NCBI GenBank assembly: GCA_037957365.1
Contig: JARHVA010002685.1
Span: 2,106,001-2,170,000, forward strand
Length of the DNA stretch: 64,000 bases
Origin: Torreya grandis
Taxonomy: Eukaryota; Streptophyta; Pinopsida; Cupressales; Taxaceae
Reading direction: 5' to 3'
This document shows positions 50,112 through 62,383 of the stretch, piece after piece; the stretch's first letter is position 1, and each line of letters starts with the position of its first letter. The notes under the pieces were generated by a model. The model made no database searches and was not told the origin of the DNA. It saw only the letters and a list, made by a program, of their open reading frames with translations. A program made the position numbers and the translations under genes.

Positions 50112-53100
50112 TTATCCATCAATAAACTTGAGGTTGATGATAGGTTCCATGAATATCTCATCTTCCTAATTTTATAGGTCTCTAAAGTCCTTATCATCTC
50201 TATCTATCACTTCTTTGATGCTCTTGGCTTCACCAATATTCTCCTCTAAATTTAAGATCATGTTCAAGATCCTATTATTATCAGCCCTTATCTTCCCTTG
50301 GATTTGATTTCTTACCTTATGCATGACTTGATAAACCCTATACTTGAACTCTTCATCATTGATTAAACAAATTAGACTAAGTATAATCAGGCTTGTGATC
50401 AAACTCCATAGCATATTCCTCATTCTAATTTCTAATTGTTTACCATCCTCTTGGACCATTTTATTAAACACTTGGTATTTTCTATTAATAAAACCATAGC
50501 CATGTTGAAGTGGGTTAGGCTGACTATCTTGAAATTAGGGATTTGATCTTCTATAAAAATAGTAACCATGTCCTTGACCTTGATGTATGAATTTTTCCAT
50601 TGAGATACTTAGTTCTTGGCCATAGTATCCTATTTTCTCACTACATCTTGTTTGGACCTCATTGATTTCAAGGATTTGAACATGTCATACAATGATCTTC
50701 AAACATATTAATCATATATTCTAGAATATATAATATAGCCTACTCTTTCAAGTTATTCCTTTGTTGTTTCAAGCCTTTGATGGCAGCCTTCAATTTTTCT
50801 ATCTATGATTTGACTAACTCCAAGATATCTTCTTCAAAAATTATATCTTCTCCAAATTTTTGTCCTCCTACTTGAGTCAAATTGATCAAAGTTTCCACCT
50901 TTTGATAAGATATTTCTTCACCTCCTTGGATGATCTTCTTTTAAGTTACCCTTTTTAAACCAGTAGTCTTAGGGTCAAATATAATTGCAACTGTAGATTT
51001 TGTCACATGTGGGGTTAGGACCTCCATTTGAGATTGTTCCACTAAATGATGTGGTGTGGCTAGTCTCCTTGTTTATTTCTCTTATAAATTAATTATTCAT
51101 GGATTCATTTCTTATTGAAAGTAGATGTTAGTAACTATTACCATGGCCTAAAGATGATGGATAGTGGGTAATCTCTCTAATTTAGGTCCACAAATGAATC
51201 ACTCTAGAATAGTTAGACCATTTATCAAGTTATCTTCACTAAATAAATTGACATCTTTCAAAGGTGGTGCTACCTTGGGTCTCTTAGCCTTTAAGACAAT
51301 GGCTATCTCAACCTTCCTTTTAAGAGTGTCAACAAGGACCAATTCTATAGCCTTCCCTTTATCTTGCTTGACCTCTTCAACATTTGTCTTCTCTTCATTT
51401 GTTTCCTCAACCTAGCCTTCTTCATCATCTGACTCATAAGATATTGATAGAATATTAAGTGCATCCTTCACAAACTCATTGGGATCTAATGCTATCACAT
51501 GTACTTATTATTTATGTGATTATTTTTCTATTTCCTTGGGAAGTTTATAAGCTGATGAGTTTGAAGCAACCTTATACGGCCTTTTCTTTTTTGGCCTATG
51601 TTTTTTTTGAGTCCCTACTTATGATTGGACTTGTGGAGGTATAGAGGATTCACCATCGATCAGATGATATTTTTTGGGTCTTAATTACCATATTTCATCC
51701 ATTTTTTGATTTCTTTCTAATCTTGACTTAGGTCTTAGGTTATATTCCTTCAATCTCCTAGTCAGTTCAAATTAGGATGATGCCTTGGTGTAAATAGGAT
51801 TAAAGACACTAAGTTCATGATCATATGTAAAATTTATAAGTCCTTTGTTTTTCAAATGTTCCTTAAATTTCCCATAGGGGTCCCATAATTTAAGTTCATC
51901 AATCTATAGGTTGAAGAATGATATGTGTTTGGATGTAGTTTCAATATTATCCCACTATTTGAATACAATATTTCCAATTATCATTAGGAAGTTATGAAGA
52001 AGTACTTTTATTTTTATATTTCATAGACCATAAATGTCATGGAATAGTTTTTATTCCACGTCTTGCTTTGATAGATTGCCAAGGACATAAACATGTAGCC
52101 TGGGAGGATAATTCTTTTGACTATACATTCTTGGATATAACTAGATATCCCCCATAACTTCAATGGATTTTTTGGTCAATGGGATAACTCTTAGCACTGG
52201 ACTACCAATTATATATTCACTTAAGGTAGGGTAGATACAGTCACACATAACTTGAATATGATCTCTATATTTGAATATGTGTAACTTAGAGTAATATTAT
52301 GAAATAGTCTAGGTTCTAATAGGTGACCATTCCCTCTAGTTTGGGATCTTAGTTTTTGCATAAAGATCATCTAAGAGATATGAAATCATGAAAAATTGGG
52401 TCTTCTTATTTTACCTAATTGCAAATATCTACTTACTCAATGATATGATGCTTATTTCACGTAGATGGGGGATAGTTTATTTTTTAACCATGCAGTAAAC
52501 TATAGGCACCCAAAATAGATTAACATAAGTTATGGTTTCATCTACACATAATCAATTCAACATAGTCATTATCATCCTAATCCCAAGTTTGAATTGGCTA
52601 ATAAGAACATCTTTTTAGTCTAAAAAGAATTTATTTTTAGAATACAACCACATGGTTAGGGTGTAATTTAAATTATGATCATTGGCCAAGGAATTGATTG
52701 AGGCTAAATGAATTTGGGATCTGAGCAACTTATAATATGACTCAAACATAAAATTAGAAGTATAAGACACATTTCTTAGATTTTATTCATTAGATATCAT
52801 GCCATTATCTATCTTAGTTTCTTTGAAAATAGGAGTAAGAATGTCAATATAGTGGAGTACCTCAAGATTTACTTTTACATAGTAGATACTAGTCATTTGA
52901 ATTTCAATATTATCATCATACAATCTCTTGGCTAAGAGAATTTTCTCCTCTTTCCAGGTGATGGCTAGTTGATTCTCGATCATCTAGATTAATTTTGACT
53001 AGTTATTGTCTCTTATGTTTAGAGTTGAAGCATCAAAATTGGTGTCCTTGAAAATATACCCCTTAGCATCTATCATTAAGTATAGATCCACATCATCCTT

Positions 53101-53124
53101 TGAAATATTCTTTCAATCTACCAT
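50112..53124 (-). pseudogene. U3-encoded long ORF relic, copy in C 3' LTR
   Basis: Starting at an ATG at 53124 and ending at the stop of LKFIDG-stop type at 50112, the reading (with stops and shifts) gives about 1000 codons. Readable parts: KNISKDDVDLYLMIDAKGYI, an open stretch at 52783-52983 with WKEEKILLAKRLYDDNIEIQ and LHYIDILTPIFKETKIDNG; a coiled-coil-like part near 50900-50780; and an open stretch at 50172-50471 with a hydrophobic run LWSLITSLIILSLICLI and then NRILNMILNLEENIGEAKSI. The same protein is seen in the other LTR at 59309-62383. I do not recognise the family. It has the same sense as gag and pol. It is not gag, pol or any integrase. Confidence 0.6.
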
Positions 53125-53534
53125 TGATATGAATTTTGTTAAATTGCTCACTAGTGGAATACAATCCATATCTTGATTGATATATCTTGTGCAGATGGTG
53201 CTTCAGTTTTCCTCAACTTGATCACACTAAAAACATGGATGAATTAGGGCTTATGTATACTTAGGTATTTATTTAAGGTTTTTGAGGAGCTTTAATAGAG
53301 GTAATTGAGTTCAAAATTATGAGCTTTGTGCCTTAGATTTTACTTGAATGGATTATTTATACCTTAAGTGTATGTGGGTCCTTTAAATATTTTGAACTAA
53401 ATTATCTTGTTAATGTGGATCCATCATGTCAAGTTATTCATTAATTTATAAATGTGACCATTTTTCATTTTTAAGATACATGTCAATGACTCACATAATC
53501 TTAAAACTTAGTTAAATACACTTTGTTGATCTTC

Positions 53535-54339
53535 AAATGAGTCCTCTAGCTTTGAGTTATCATAGATCATCGATCTTCATTTGATTTGCCTAAGAGTGTG
53601 CCACATAGTAGCTCTGTAGGCTTTCTACACTTGTTACAAGCACATGCCATCATTTAACACCATTGCACCATGTGGTAGCCTCTCATTGGATCTGAATTCA
53701 TTGAATATTCCATAATTCACTAGTTTTTTATCATGATTCAAGAGAGTAAATGCCATTAGTTGATCTCTATTTGATTCACCATGGCTATGACATATGTCAT
53801 TATTGTGTTCATTTTGGGCTCTTTGAAAATTTATCTTCATTTCACACCATTGGATTTGATTTGCATGGATCAATGTAAACTATTGATTTGATCCATTAAG
53901 TTAAATGTGATTAGTTAATCCAATTCCCTTGCATAATGCTTAAATTTATTTACTTTTCCCCTTGTTATATTTGCTTTTCATGGATTAACATGCACCATTG
54001 ATTTTTATCTACTTATTCTTAAACTTGATCTACATGTACCATTAGATATTCATTTTATGTTTCAATGCACTCCATCGATCTTGATCTTCTTGACTCTATT
54101 TCATCAAATATAGTTATGACACTTGTCATGACTACATTTCATCTTTGATATTTCACAATTTGACCTAGGTGAATGCCCATGCACCATAGATCTATCCTTT
54201 GAGCTCTGAGATCTTGCCATGTGTCATCCTCATGTTGATCCTATGGGTAATGAAAATAATTAAGGGCTTAGGGAATAAAAATACTTAGGTTAATTTTTTA
54301 TTCTAGAATTTTTTTATATTAATAACTATAATTAAAAAT
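53535..54339 (-). other. Non-coding stretch between C polymerase and 3' LTR
   Basis: The second RNase H and integrase are expected here but no trace is readable. A loose recurrence of CCATTGATYTTGATCT-like blocks (near 53876, 53997, 54070) hints at short diverged repeats. No clear polypurine tract. Confidence 0.45.
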
Positions 54340-55085
54340 TTAGGATAAGGCTTTAGGCTTAGTTATAACATGTGCTAAAAAATTTCCCTCGGTGACACAA
54401 ACAAAAGTTTTCTTAGGATTAATAGAAATTCCATACCTTCTACACCTTTTAAATACTTGTTGTAAGTTTATGATATGATACTCCATCTTCTAGAAAAACA
54501 TATTAATATCATCCATATAAATTATGATGCACTTACCTATCAGTCCCTAGAACACGTGGTCCATAGCTTGCTAGAAAGTTACACCTATATTTATTAGTCC
54601 AAAGGGCATCTTTTTTAAGGAAAAAGTGTCCCACTTAGTAATGAATGTAATCTTTAATTTTTATTCTTTTTTAAATTTTACTTGGTTATAACCTAAAAAA
54701 AATCAAGAAAAGACATCATTACAGAACCACTAACAATTTAAATAAATTAGTCAAGAGAAGGCAAAGGATAGATGTCCTTTTTAGATGATCTATTTAGATT
54801 CCTCAATTCTATGCAAAATATCATTTCCCAATTATTCTTCCTTATTGGTACTTAGTTATATACCTAAGTGGAGTGTCTAATGGGAAACATTATCTTTGTA
54901 TCCAATAACTTTTTGACCCTTTTATAGATCAATGGTTCTAAGATAGGGTTAACTAGCCTGTGCTTTTACCTAAAAGGCTTGCATGCTTATTTTATTGGTA
55001 TGGTATGAGAAATAAATCTAGGATTAGATATATTTAAGTCCTCATAATACCATTATATGAAATATTTATACTTGGTCAACATCTC
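54340..55085 (-). pseudogene. Reverse transcriptase relic of element C
   Basis: Ty3/gypsy polymerase read on the - strand: NPILEPLIYKRVKKLLDTKI and FPIRHST (fingers), FCIELRNLNRSSKKDIYPLP, VSGSVMMSFLDFF (the FLD motif), KITFITKWDTF, KKMPFGLINIGVTF, GLIGKCIIIYMDDI and FKRCRRYGISINPKKTFV. The YMDD box is intact at 54519-54508, unlike element D, where it is YMDV. Stops stand where glutamine is expected, as in TF-stop-QAMD and VF-stop-GLIGKC, which single C-to-T changes explain. The second aspartate of the FLD/YxDD set is kept, but several stops and a shift after FLDFF make it inactive. Domain length is nearly full. The usual RNase H that should follow is missing. Confidence 0.92.
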
Positions 55086-55389
55086 TTTAGATTTTTTCAA
55101 TTCATCATTAGTGCAGGCTATACTAATATTAACTAGCTAGGGTTGACCTTGTGTTCTTAGGTCAAATATATTATAATATTTCCCATTCACCTTGGGAACT
55201 TTAATATTTTCAGCTAGTTATCTATGTCAAATAATATTTCTAAGGCAATCATGCATTTGGGAATTTTTTTGTCACTTAGTTACACAATTCTATCATCAAT
55301 GTTATCCTTGTCAAGAGTATTTTCATTGACCTCATCAATGATATGGTACTCAAATAATCCTAAATCATTCATGAAGTCTAAAATATATT
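55086..55389 (-). pseudogene. Linker between RNase H and polymerase of C
   Basis: Open reading with few stops on the - strand, for example DFMNDLGLFEYHIIDEVNEN and DNIDDRIV. Acidic and without a recognised domain. It joins the RNase H domain to the polymerase and is part of the same polyprotein. Confidence 0.55.
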
Positions 55390-55870
55390 ATTCATCTTTT
55401 AATACTTGAAAATGGTTAACATTATCAAAGATTGACGGACATGCAACTGAATCAATACTAAAGTTTATAAGTTTATATTTTTGACCTGGCATGAGATTGA
55501 ATGTAGCTAAGGCTAGCTCATCATCAAGCTTGTTCTCTTCTCTATGAATTGAGACAATTTTAAAAACATAAAAGTATTCTCTCAAGTCCCAAAATATAAA
55601 TTTATATTTTTTAAGGTAAGATAATTTTCACTAGTATTTGCTTCTTACTTGATTAACTACTAGCTCAGAGTCACCATACACTAGCAATTATTTGACCTTA
55701 TGCTTGATGGCAAATTGTAATCTTAAAATTCATGATTAATAGTATAACAAGTTATTAGTTAATGAAAACCAAAGTATGTAAAAGTATTAAATTCTTTTCC
55801 AAAGGGATTGACCAAAATAATTCTTATCCTAGAACCAAATTTACATTTAACACCATAAAAGTATAATTTC
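55390..55870 (-). pseudogene. RNase H relic upstream of polymerase, element C
   Basis: On the - strand the reading begins near GVKCKFGSRIRIILVNPFGK (first strand, near 55850), then LQFAIKHKV, VYGDSELVVNQVR (the GDS acidic motif, intact), and an open part at 55585-55388 with YFYVFKIVSIHREENKLDDE followed by LALATFNLMPG, the C-terminal motif with its aspartate. It ends SVACPSIFDNVNHFQV. This is the extra RNase H of Tat-type elements, placed between protease and polymerase exactly as in element D. Frameshifts between blocks make it non-functional. Confidence 0.82.
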
Positions 55871-55879
55871 CATAGCCAG

Positions 55880-56440
55880 GCATAGCATAAGCATATTTAG
55901 AATCACATACCTTAGAACTAAGAAAATTATAAACTCCTAAATCCTAATTTACCATGTTAACCCTTTCACTTTCAACATTGTACTCAATGATCATATGTTT
56001 TATCTTGGGTTCTCTTTCAATGTGGATCTGATTTGGAACTCCCTTCCATGGCAGTCACATATGTGAATAGTCAGTGGACATGTAACCATTTAAGGACTTG
56101 GTCCAATCCTTATTGAGTATCATTCCATAAGCATCAGGAATATAAACCATTTATATGTCTATAAACTATTGTATCCTTGGCTCAGTAATGAGTTGCATAT
56201 GAATATTAAAAAATTCTCCAGTTAATTTCACCCTAGATTTAGCTAATTGAGTAACAACCCTATCAAATTTAGTTGGAGTTAAACCAAGTTGTTCAAAAAT
56301 ACATTTAGGAATGATATTATCAAAACCACCTATGTCTAACAAATAGTTATGTAAATTCTTACCAAAAATTTTAACTGTTAGCAAGAAATGCAGAACATTT
56401 GCCTTATTTTTGTACATTGCAACATTGGAATTTGTGGCCT
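55880..56440 (-). pseudogene. Aspartic protease relic of element C
   Basis: The open part 56417-56166 (83 codons) has NVLHFLLTVKIFG, then NYLLDIGGFDNIIPKCIF and EQLGLTPTKFDRVV. In gypsy proteases this is the L-x-D-S/T-G-A-S-x-N-x-M/I-P block; here the catalytic triad reads D-I-G, so the serine or threonine is replaced by isoleucine. Downstream RVKLTGEFFNIHMQLITEPR, DAYGMIL and SLNGYMSTDYSHMWLPW follow, shared with element D. The open length comes from chance survival; the neighbouring frames are broken. Confidence 0.82.
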
Positions 56441-57460
56441 TTCATCACTTACTAGTCTTCTTGGATAGAGATTCAAGTAACAAGTCTCTCTACTTAGTTA
56501 TTTGATTCAATTCATGTAGTGTGATATTATCCTTCATATTTTTTATGTCCTTAGTTATATTGTGTCCACCCCTAGTAGAAGTACTAGATAAATCAACATT
56601 GTAATTCTCATTATTTGGTGCATCTAAGTTGTGAACCTAAGTATTATTAGTAGTTTTTGACACTAAGGATCTTTATTCTTATGGATGAAATCCATTTGTG
56701 GTATTATTCAATAATCTTAGGTTTTGGTTAGGATGAACATGACTCAAGGATAATTGGTTCAACACTGGTGTTTGGTTTAGAGCAGTCATATTCTTATTGG
56801 CATTAGGAATGACATTTAATGTAGGCAAATTAACATTGGGAATGACATATGAAATTTTACCTTGAGGCTACATTTGATCATTTATTATTATAGCTTCAAC
56901 ACAATCCAAGGCTAATGTGTTTATAACTCCAATACACCTTTTAAGAAACATAGAAGTCATGGGATCCAAAACATCCTTGTAAATTTCTAAATCCAAGGCT
57001 TCATCAGTGTATAAGGAGCTATGGTTCTAATAAACATCTTCTAGAATCTAGCATTAAAGGCTCTAATGGTCTCACTTAAATCTCTCTTAATAGTGGTGAA
57101 TTGTTGATAATGAGTGTAAGGACTAATGATCTAACCAAATTGGTCAATAAATATTCTATTAAAATCATTCTAATTAGTGATATAATTCTTAGGAATATTG
57201 AGAAACCACTCATATACAACAACTTTTAAAGTAAATGGAAACAATACCAAATCTTCATGAACTACATTTGATAACCTTAAATCACCTTTGAAACTTCTAA
57301 TATGTTCTTCAACTATGACAATATCATTAGGATTGAAAGATGGTAAATATTTCTCAAGATTCCTAGGTAAGTCATGTATCTGATTAGGCACATTGATGGA
57401 ATATCCACCTATAGAATCCATACCTTGATAGAGATTTAACATAGGATTACTATGAATAGG
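56441..57460 (-). pseudogene. gag: gag relic of element C
   Basis: Capsid-type polyprotein start. The open part 57442-57170 (90 codons) has SIGGYSINVPNQIHDLPRN, YLPSFNPND, VEEHIRSFKGDLRLSNVVHE, FPFTL and EWFLNIPKNYI. This is the retrotransposon gag domain with its conserved W-F block. Reading continues with ETIRAFNARF and DEALDLEIYKDVLDPM, then a spacer rich in N, T and S. No zinc knuckle is visible. The protease region follows at once. Stops and shifts are fewer than in D, so C may be younger. Confidence 0.85.
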
Positions 57461-58139
57461 TAAAATAGGCCAAGATTTACAAATCCTTTGCTTACCTTTA
57501 TCTCATTTTGCTTTCCTATGAATTTATAATGAAATGAGAGGTAATATTGATTTAGACCCTAACCTAGTCTTGACTCTTGGTAATTATAGCTTAAAAACCT
57601 TGAGTCCTATTCAAAATATGACTTAGAAACCTTATCTTTTCAAATATTTATAATATTTAACTTAATTCTTGTAAATAACAGTCCAATCCTTACCTATGAT
57701 TAGATTTTCACATTTAATATTCCTAAGTTAAGCAAGCTTTGCATAAATTCATATAAATCTCTTCAAAGGACAACTATATTTGCTTGAATAAGCTCAAAAA
57801 TATATCTAAAATTTAGAATATTAATGGTATTTACATGACTAAGTTCAAATAAGCCTAAATTTTCAAAGAATTAATCAATTTTTGAGCAAATTTTTTGTCA
57901 CTAATTTCAAACAGGGAAGATTTACAAAACTTAAACTACCTTTGTAATTATTTACCATAAATCTTCAAAGAATACCTATCTTTAGATAAATGAGCCTAAA
58001 TACTGGTTTGGAACCACAAATATCAATGATATTTACAAAATTTAGCTAGGAATAACATAAATATGTAAATAATTCATTGATCTTTGAACAAATTTCACTA
58101 TATTTAGCAAAGACATTATAAATTCATAAATATTTAACC
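57461..58139 (-). other. Leader of element C between primer site and gag
   Basis: AT-rich, no coding signal; the expected untranslated leader. Confidence 0.5.
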
Positions 58140-58161
58140 AAAGGACCTCCTTCTAGTTCCA
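58140..58161 (-). promoter_or_regulatory. Candidate primer-binding site of element C
   Basis: On the - strand TGGAACTAGAAGGAGGTCC starts 6 bases after the 5' LTR end (GGGATGCA). The same sequence with four changes follows the inferred 5' LTR of D at 7029. It fits the position and TGG start of a tRNA primer site; the tRNA is not identified. Confidence 0.55.
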
Positions 58162-59013
58162 ATGGAATGCATCCCTATTAATTCTTGGAAGTGTATCATA
58201 GGTGGTTTAGAGTGTTTAAGAAACACTACTCATTTTTGGATTCAAATAATCTAATGCATGAGTTATAGGTTGTGATATTCTTGATATCTTTGGTGGAATA
58301 ATGGCAGAACAAGTGTACTATTTCACAAAATTTAAAATTTTTTGTTCTTGGAAGCAATTATGGCCTAATACATAACTTGTGAAAATTAAAGTAATATAGA
58401 CTAAATGAAGTAAATTATGCTCACAAAACTAATTATAACTTCTAATATAATATGTATATTTATAGTGGAAACTAATCTAAGGTGAATTCATAAAAAAATA
58501 AGCAAAAAGATGGGTATGGAAGAGAATAAATTTAGTGTTGGTCTTCATTAAAGACATTTTGACCAAGTTCAAATTTCATTTAAACATGTACTTAAAATCA
58601 ATGTATGACATGAAATATCTTAATCTCAAATCCTATCATAGATCAGGCAAACATCTAAGGAATGTGGAAATAATAAAAATAAGAACCATGTTCACTTTAA
58701 GGATTTACACCTGTAAGCAAATAACATAAGCATATATACAAGAAGATCAAAGAAAATGAAATAAAACTAAGACATTTCAATCAATTTAACATTATCACAT
58801 ATTGATATCTCTACATTTAAAAGGTTCACATAAATAATTCATAACAACCATTCAAATCTGAATGTTAGACCAGGCAAGTGAGAGATTAACCATAATAAAA
58901 ATCACACATACAAATGAGACAACCTTTTTAGAATTATTTGCTTGTATTGATTGCTCTAAATTTGTCAAAAATTTTCTTGCTCCAAAACTCACTCTCTTTT
59001 ATAATTGGTAGTA

Positions 59014-59024
59014 CCCCTTATATA
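59014..59024 (-). promoter_or_regulatory. TATA box of C 5' LTR
   Basis: TATATAAGGGG on the - strand, matching the site at 49819 in the other LTR. A promoter here would start transcription about 0.8 kb before the LTR end, leaving the long ORF upstream. Confidence 0.6.
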
Positions 59025-59308
59025 GAAATTTAAAGAGGTGTGTTAGTCAGTCTTGGAAAATTACAATTGTACATGTGTCATAGATATGTGTCCTTTCTAC
59101 AATGTTCTAGAACTATGACATTTCCTAATGGATTGACTTATAGGTTTTATAATTTACACATGCCTTTACAAAAAGAATATTCTCTTTTCAAAAGGTTATA
59201 AATAATAAGTTACAAAATAGTATATTTAAGTCTACTAATTTGAATTTAGGTCTCCATTATTGTTGAGGTCTCTTACTTTTACTATAGGATCTTTATTTCC
59301 TTCTCATG

Positions 59309-62300
59309 TTATCCATCAATCAACTTGAGGTTAATGATAAGTTCCATGAATAACTCATCTTCATAATTTGATAGGTCTTTAAAGTCCTTATCATTGTTAT
59401 CTAGTGTTTCTATGATGATTTTAGCTCCACCAATCTTCTCTTCTATATTTAAGATCATGTCCAAGATCCTATTATTATCATCACCTATCTTCCCTTGGCT
59501 TTGATTTATTACATCCTACATGACTTGATCAACCCTATACTTAAACTCTTCATCAATGATTAAGCTAATTAGACTAATTAAAATTGGTTCTATGATGAAA
59601 CTCCCCTAAATATTCCTCATTCTGATTTCTAATTATCTACCATCCTAAAAAATATCCTCTATATTCTTGGACCATTTTCTCAAGATCTTGATCTCTTTTA
59701 TCAATACAACCATACCCATGATCAAGTGGGCTAGGCTAACTTTACTGAAATTAGGGATTTGATATTCTATCAAAATAGTGACCAATTCCTTCACCTTATT
59801 GTATGAATTATACCATTGAACTACTTAGTTCTTAACCATAGAATCATGTTTGCTCACTACATCATGTCTGGACGTCATAGAATTCAAGGATTTGAACATG
59901 TCATACAAATTAGATTCAAACATATTAATCATAGATTATGGAATAGATAATATATCCTACTCATGAAAGTTCTTCCTTTGTTATTTCAAGCCCTTCTTGA
60001 TAGTGTTTAGTTGTTTTGTTTATGACTTATCCAACTCCAAAACATTTGCTTCAAAAAATGGATCTTTTCCAAGTTTATGTCCTCATAATTGAGTTGATTG
60101 GTCAAAGATTCCAACTTTTGATAAGTGATTTATCACTTCCTTGTATTATATTCTTCTAAATTACCCTTTGTAAACTAGCAGTCTTATGGTCAAATCTGAC
60201 TCCAATTGTAGATTGGATCACCTATGGGGATAGGACCTCCATTTGAGATTGCACCACTGAATCATTTAGTGTGGCTAGTCTCCTTTATTATTCATATTGT
60301 AAATTAACTATAAATGGGTTAATTTATTATTGAAATGGGATGTTAGTATCTTTTACCATGGCCCAAGAATGATGGATAGTGGGAAATCTCTCCAATCTAG
60401 GTCCTTAAATGAGCCAATCTAGAATATATGGACCATATATCAAGTTATCTTCACTAAATAAATTGACCTCTTTCAAAGGTGGTGTCACTTTGGGTCTCTT
60501 ATCCTTTAAGACAAAGGTTATCTTGGCCTTCCTTTTGGGAGTGTCAATAGTGACCAATTTTAGATACTTTCCTTTGTCCTACTTAAACTCTTCAACACTT
60601 GCCTTCTCTTCCTTTGTTTCCTTAACCTAGGTTTCTTCATCATTTAACTCATAAGCTATTGATAACATCTTAAGTTCATCCTACATAGAATAATTGGGGT
60701 CCAATTATATCATGTGGACTTCTTATTTATGTGATTTTTATTCTATTACCTTGGGATGTTCATAAGATAATGAGCTTAAATAAACCTAATCTAGAATTTT
60801 CTCTTCTATTCTATGTTCTACTTGAGCCCCTACTTGTGATTAGACTGGTGGAGGTTGAGAGGATTTACCATTGATAAGATGATATTGTCTAGGTTTCAAT
60901 TTCCATATTTCATCCATTTTTTTTTCTTTCTAATCTTGACTCGGGTCTTAGGTTATGTTCCTTCAATCTCCAAGTCACTTTAAAGTAGGATGATGCCTTG
61001 GTGTAAATAGGTTCAAAGACACTAGGTTCATATTCATAGGGAAAATTTATAAGTCCTTTATTTTTCAAATGCTCCTTATCTTTCCCATAGGGGTCCCATT
61101 GTTTAAGCTTGTCAATCTATAGCTTAAAGGATGATCTATGTTTTGATATAGATTCAATATTGTCCCACTATTTGAATATAATCTTTCTAATTATCATTGG
61201 GAAGTTTTGAAGAAGTGCTTATCTTTTTCTCTTGCATAGAACATCGATGCCATGGAATAATTGGTATGACACCTCTTGCTTTGTTAATTTGTAGGGACAT
61301 AAATATGTAGCCTTAAAGGAGAAATATGTGTCCCTTAAATTATTATAAATGTATATTTTAGATATAACTAGATATCCCCCATAATTTCAATAGAATTTCT
61401 GATCAGTGGGCTAACTCTTGGTATTAGAATGTTGATTATGGCTTCACTTAAGTCAAGGTAGATGCAATCAAATATAAATTGAATATGATATCTATATTTG
61501 ATTATGTGAAACTTAGATTAATATTTTGAAATAGTTTGAGTTCTAATAGGTGATCTTTCCCTCTTTTTTGGGATCTTGGTTGTTGCATAGAGAGCATCTA
61601 AGAGATATGACATCATGGAATATTTGGGTTTCTTCTTTTGCCTAATTGCAAAGATCTGCCTACTCAATGGTATGTTTATTATTTCACCTAGAGTGGGGAC
61701 AATTGATTTTTTAGCCATGAAGTACACTATAGGAACCCAAACTAGATTTACATAAGTTGTGGTTGCATCCATACATAATATGTTTAACATAATCATTATC
61801 ATCCTAATCCTAGGTCTAAACTAGATAATAGAATTTTTTTTTTAAAAACTAGATAATAGAATTTTTTTTTTTTAAAGTCTGAAAAGACCTAGTTTACAAA
61901 ATATAACCACATGGGTAGGGTGTCTTTCAAATTATGCTCTTTATCCATGGAATTTATTGAGGTTAATTCAATTTGGGGTTTGGGGAACTTATCATATGAC
62001 TCAAATGTAATAACAAAAATATAGGCCACATTTCTAAGATTATGTTCATTAACTATCATGCCCTTATCTATCTTAGTTTCCTTGAAAATAGGATCAATAA
62101 TGTTAATATAGTGGAGTACCTTAGTCTTTGTTGCTACATAGTGGATACTAGTCATTTGAATTATAACAATATCATCATACAGTTTCTTGGCTAAGAGAAT
62201 TATTTCATGTTTTTAGGTGATGGCTGGTTGATTCTAAATCATCCAAAATAATTTTGACCAGTTACTATCTCCTATGTTTAGATAAAAATCATCAAAATTT

Positions 62301-62383
62301 CTATCTTTAAAAATACATCCATCAACATCTATCATTAAGTATAGCTCCACATCTTCATTTGAAATATTATTTTGAGCCACCAT
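59309..62383 (-). pseudogene. U3-encoded long ORF relic, copy in C 5' LTR
   Basis: Same unrecognised protein as at 50112-53124. It begins MVAQNNISNEDVELYLMID (62383) and ends ELIINLKLIDG-stop (59309), roughly 1025 codons. The open parts are 62155-61889 (HYINIIDPIFKETKIDKG) and 61802-61518 (SSLG-equivalent WVPIVYFMAKKSIVP, SRQIFAIRQKKKPKYSMMSY, LLDALYATTKIP). Between 61.2 and 60.4 kb come DKLKQWDPYGKDKEHLKNKG, NFPYEYEPSVFEPIYTKASS and KMDEIWKLKPRQYHLI; near 59.7-59.3 kb GKIGDDNNRILDMILNIEEK. Mixed polar sequence, no zinc finger. The + strand frame 60409-60630 is its shadow. The DNA-binding, nuclease or envelope nature is unknown. Confidence 0.6.
61818..61876. repeat. Short tandem duplication in C 5' LTR
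   Basis: Two copies of AAACTAGATAATAGAA plus a T run lie head to tail. The other LTR has a single diverged copy near 52595. It breaks the relic ORF and must be later than the insertion of C. Confidence 0.85.

Larger units (their letters stand above)
49019..53534 (-). repeat. Element C, 3' LTR
   Basis: Matches 58168-62789 throughout. On the + strand it starts TGATGCCCAATAGTGTATCA and ends near TTGATCTTCA, giving TG and CA termini. It contains, on the - strand, the long relic ORF, then a TATA box, then about 0.8 kb of R-U5. Confidence 0.8.

Noticed and set aside
51164..51415. Serine-rich + strand frame, with a similar one at 60409-60630
   Set aside because: They resemble each other, but only as antisense shadows of the long - strand relic ORF in the two C LTRs.
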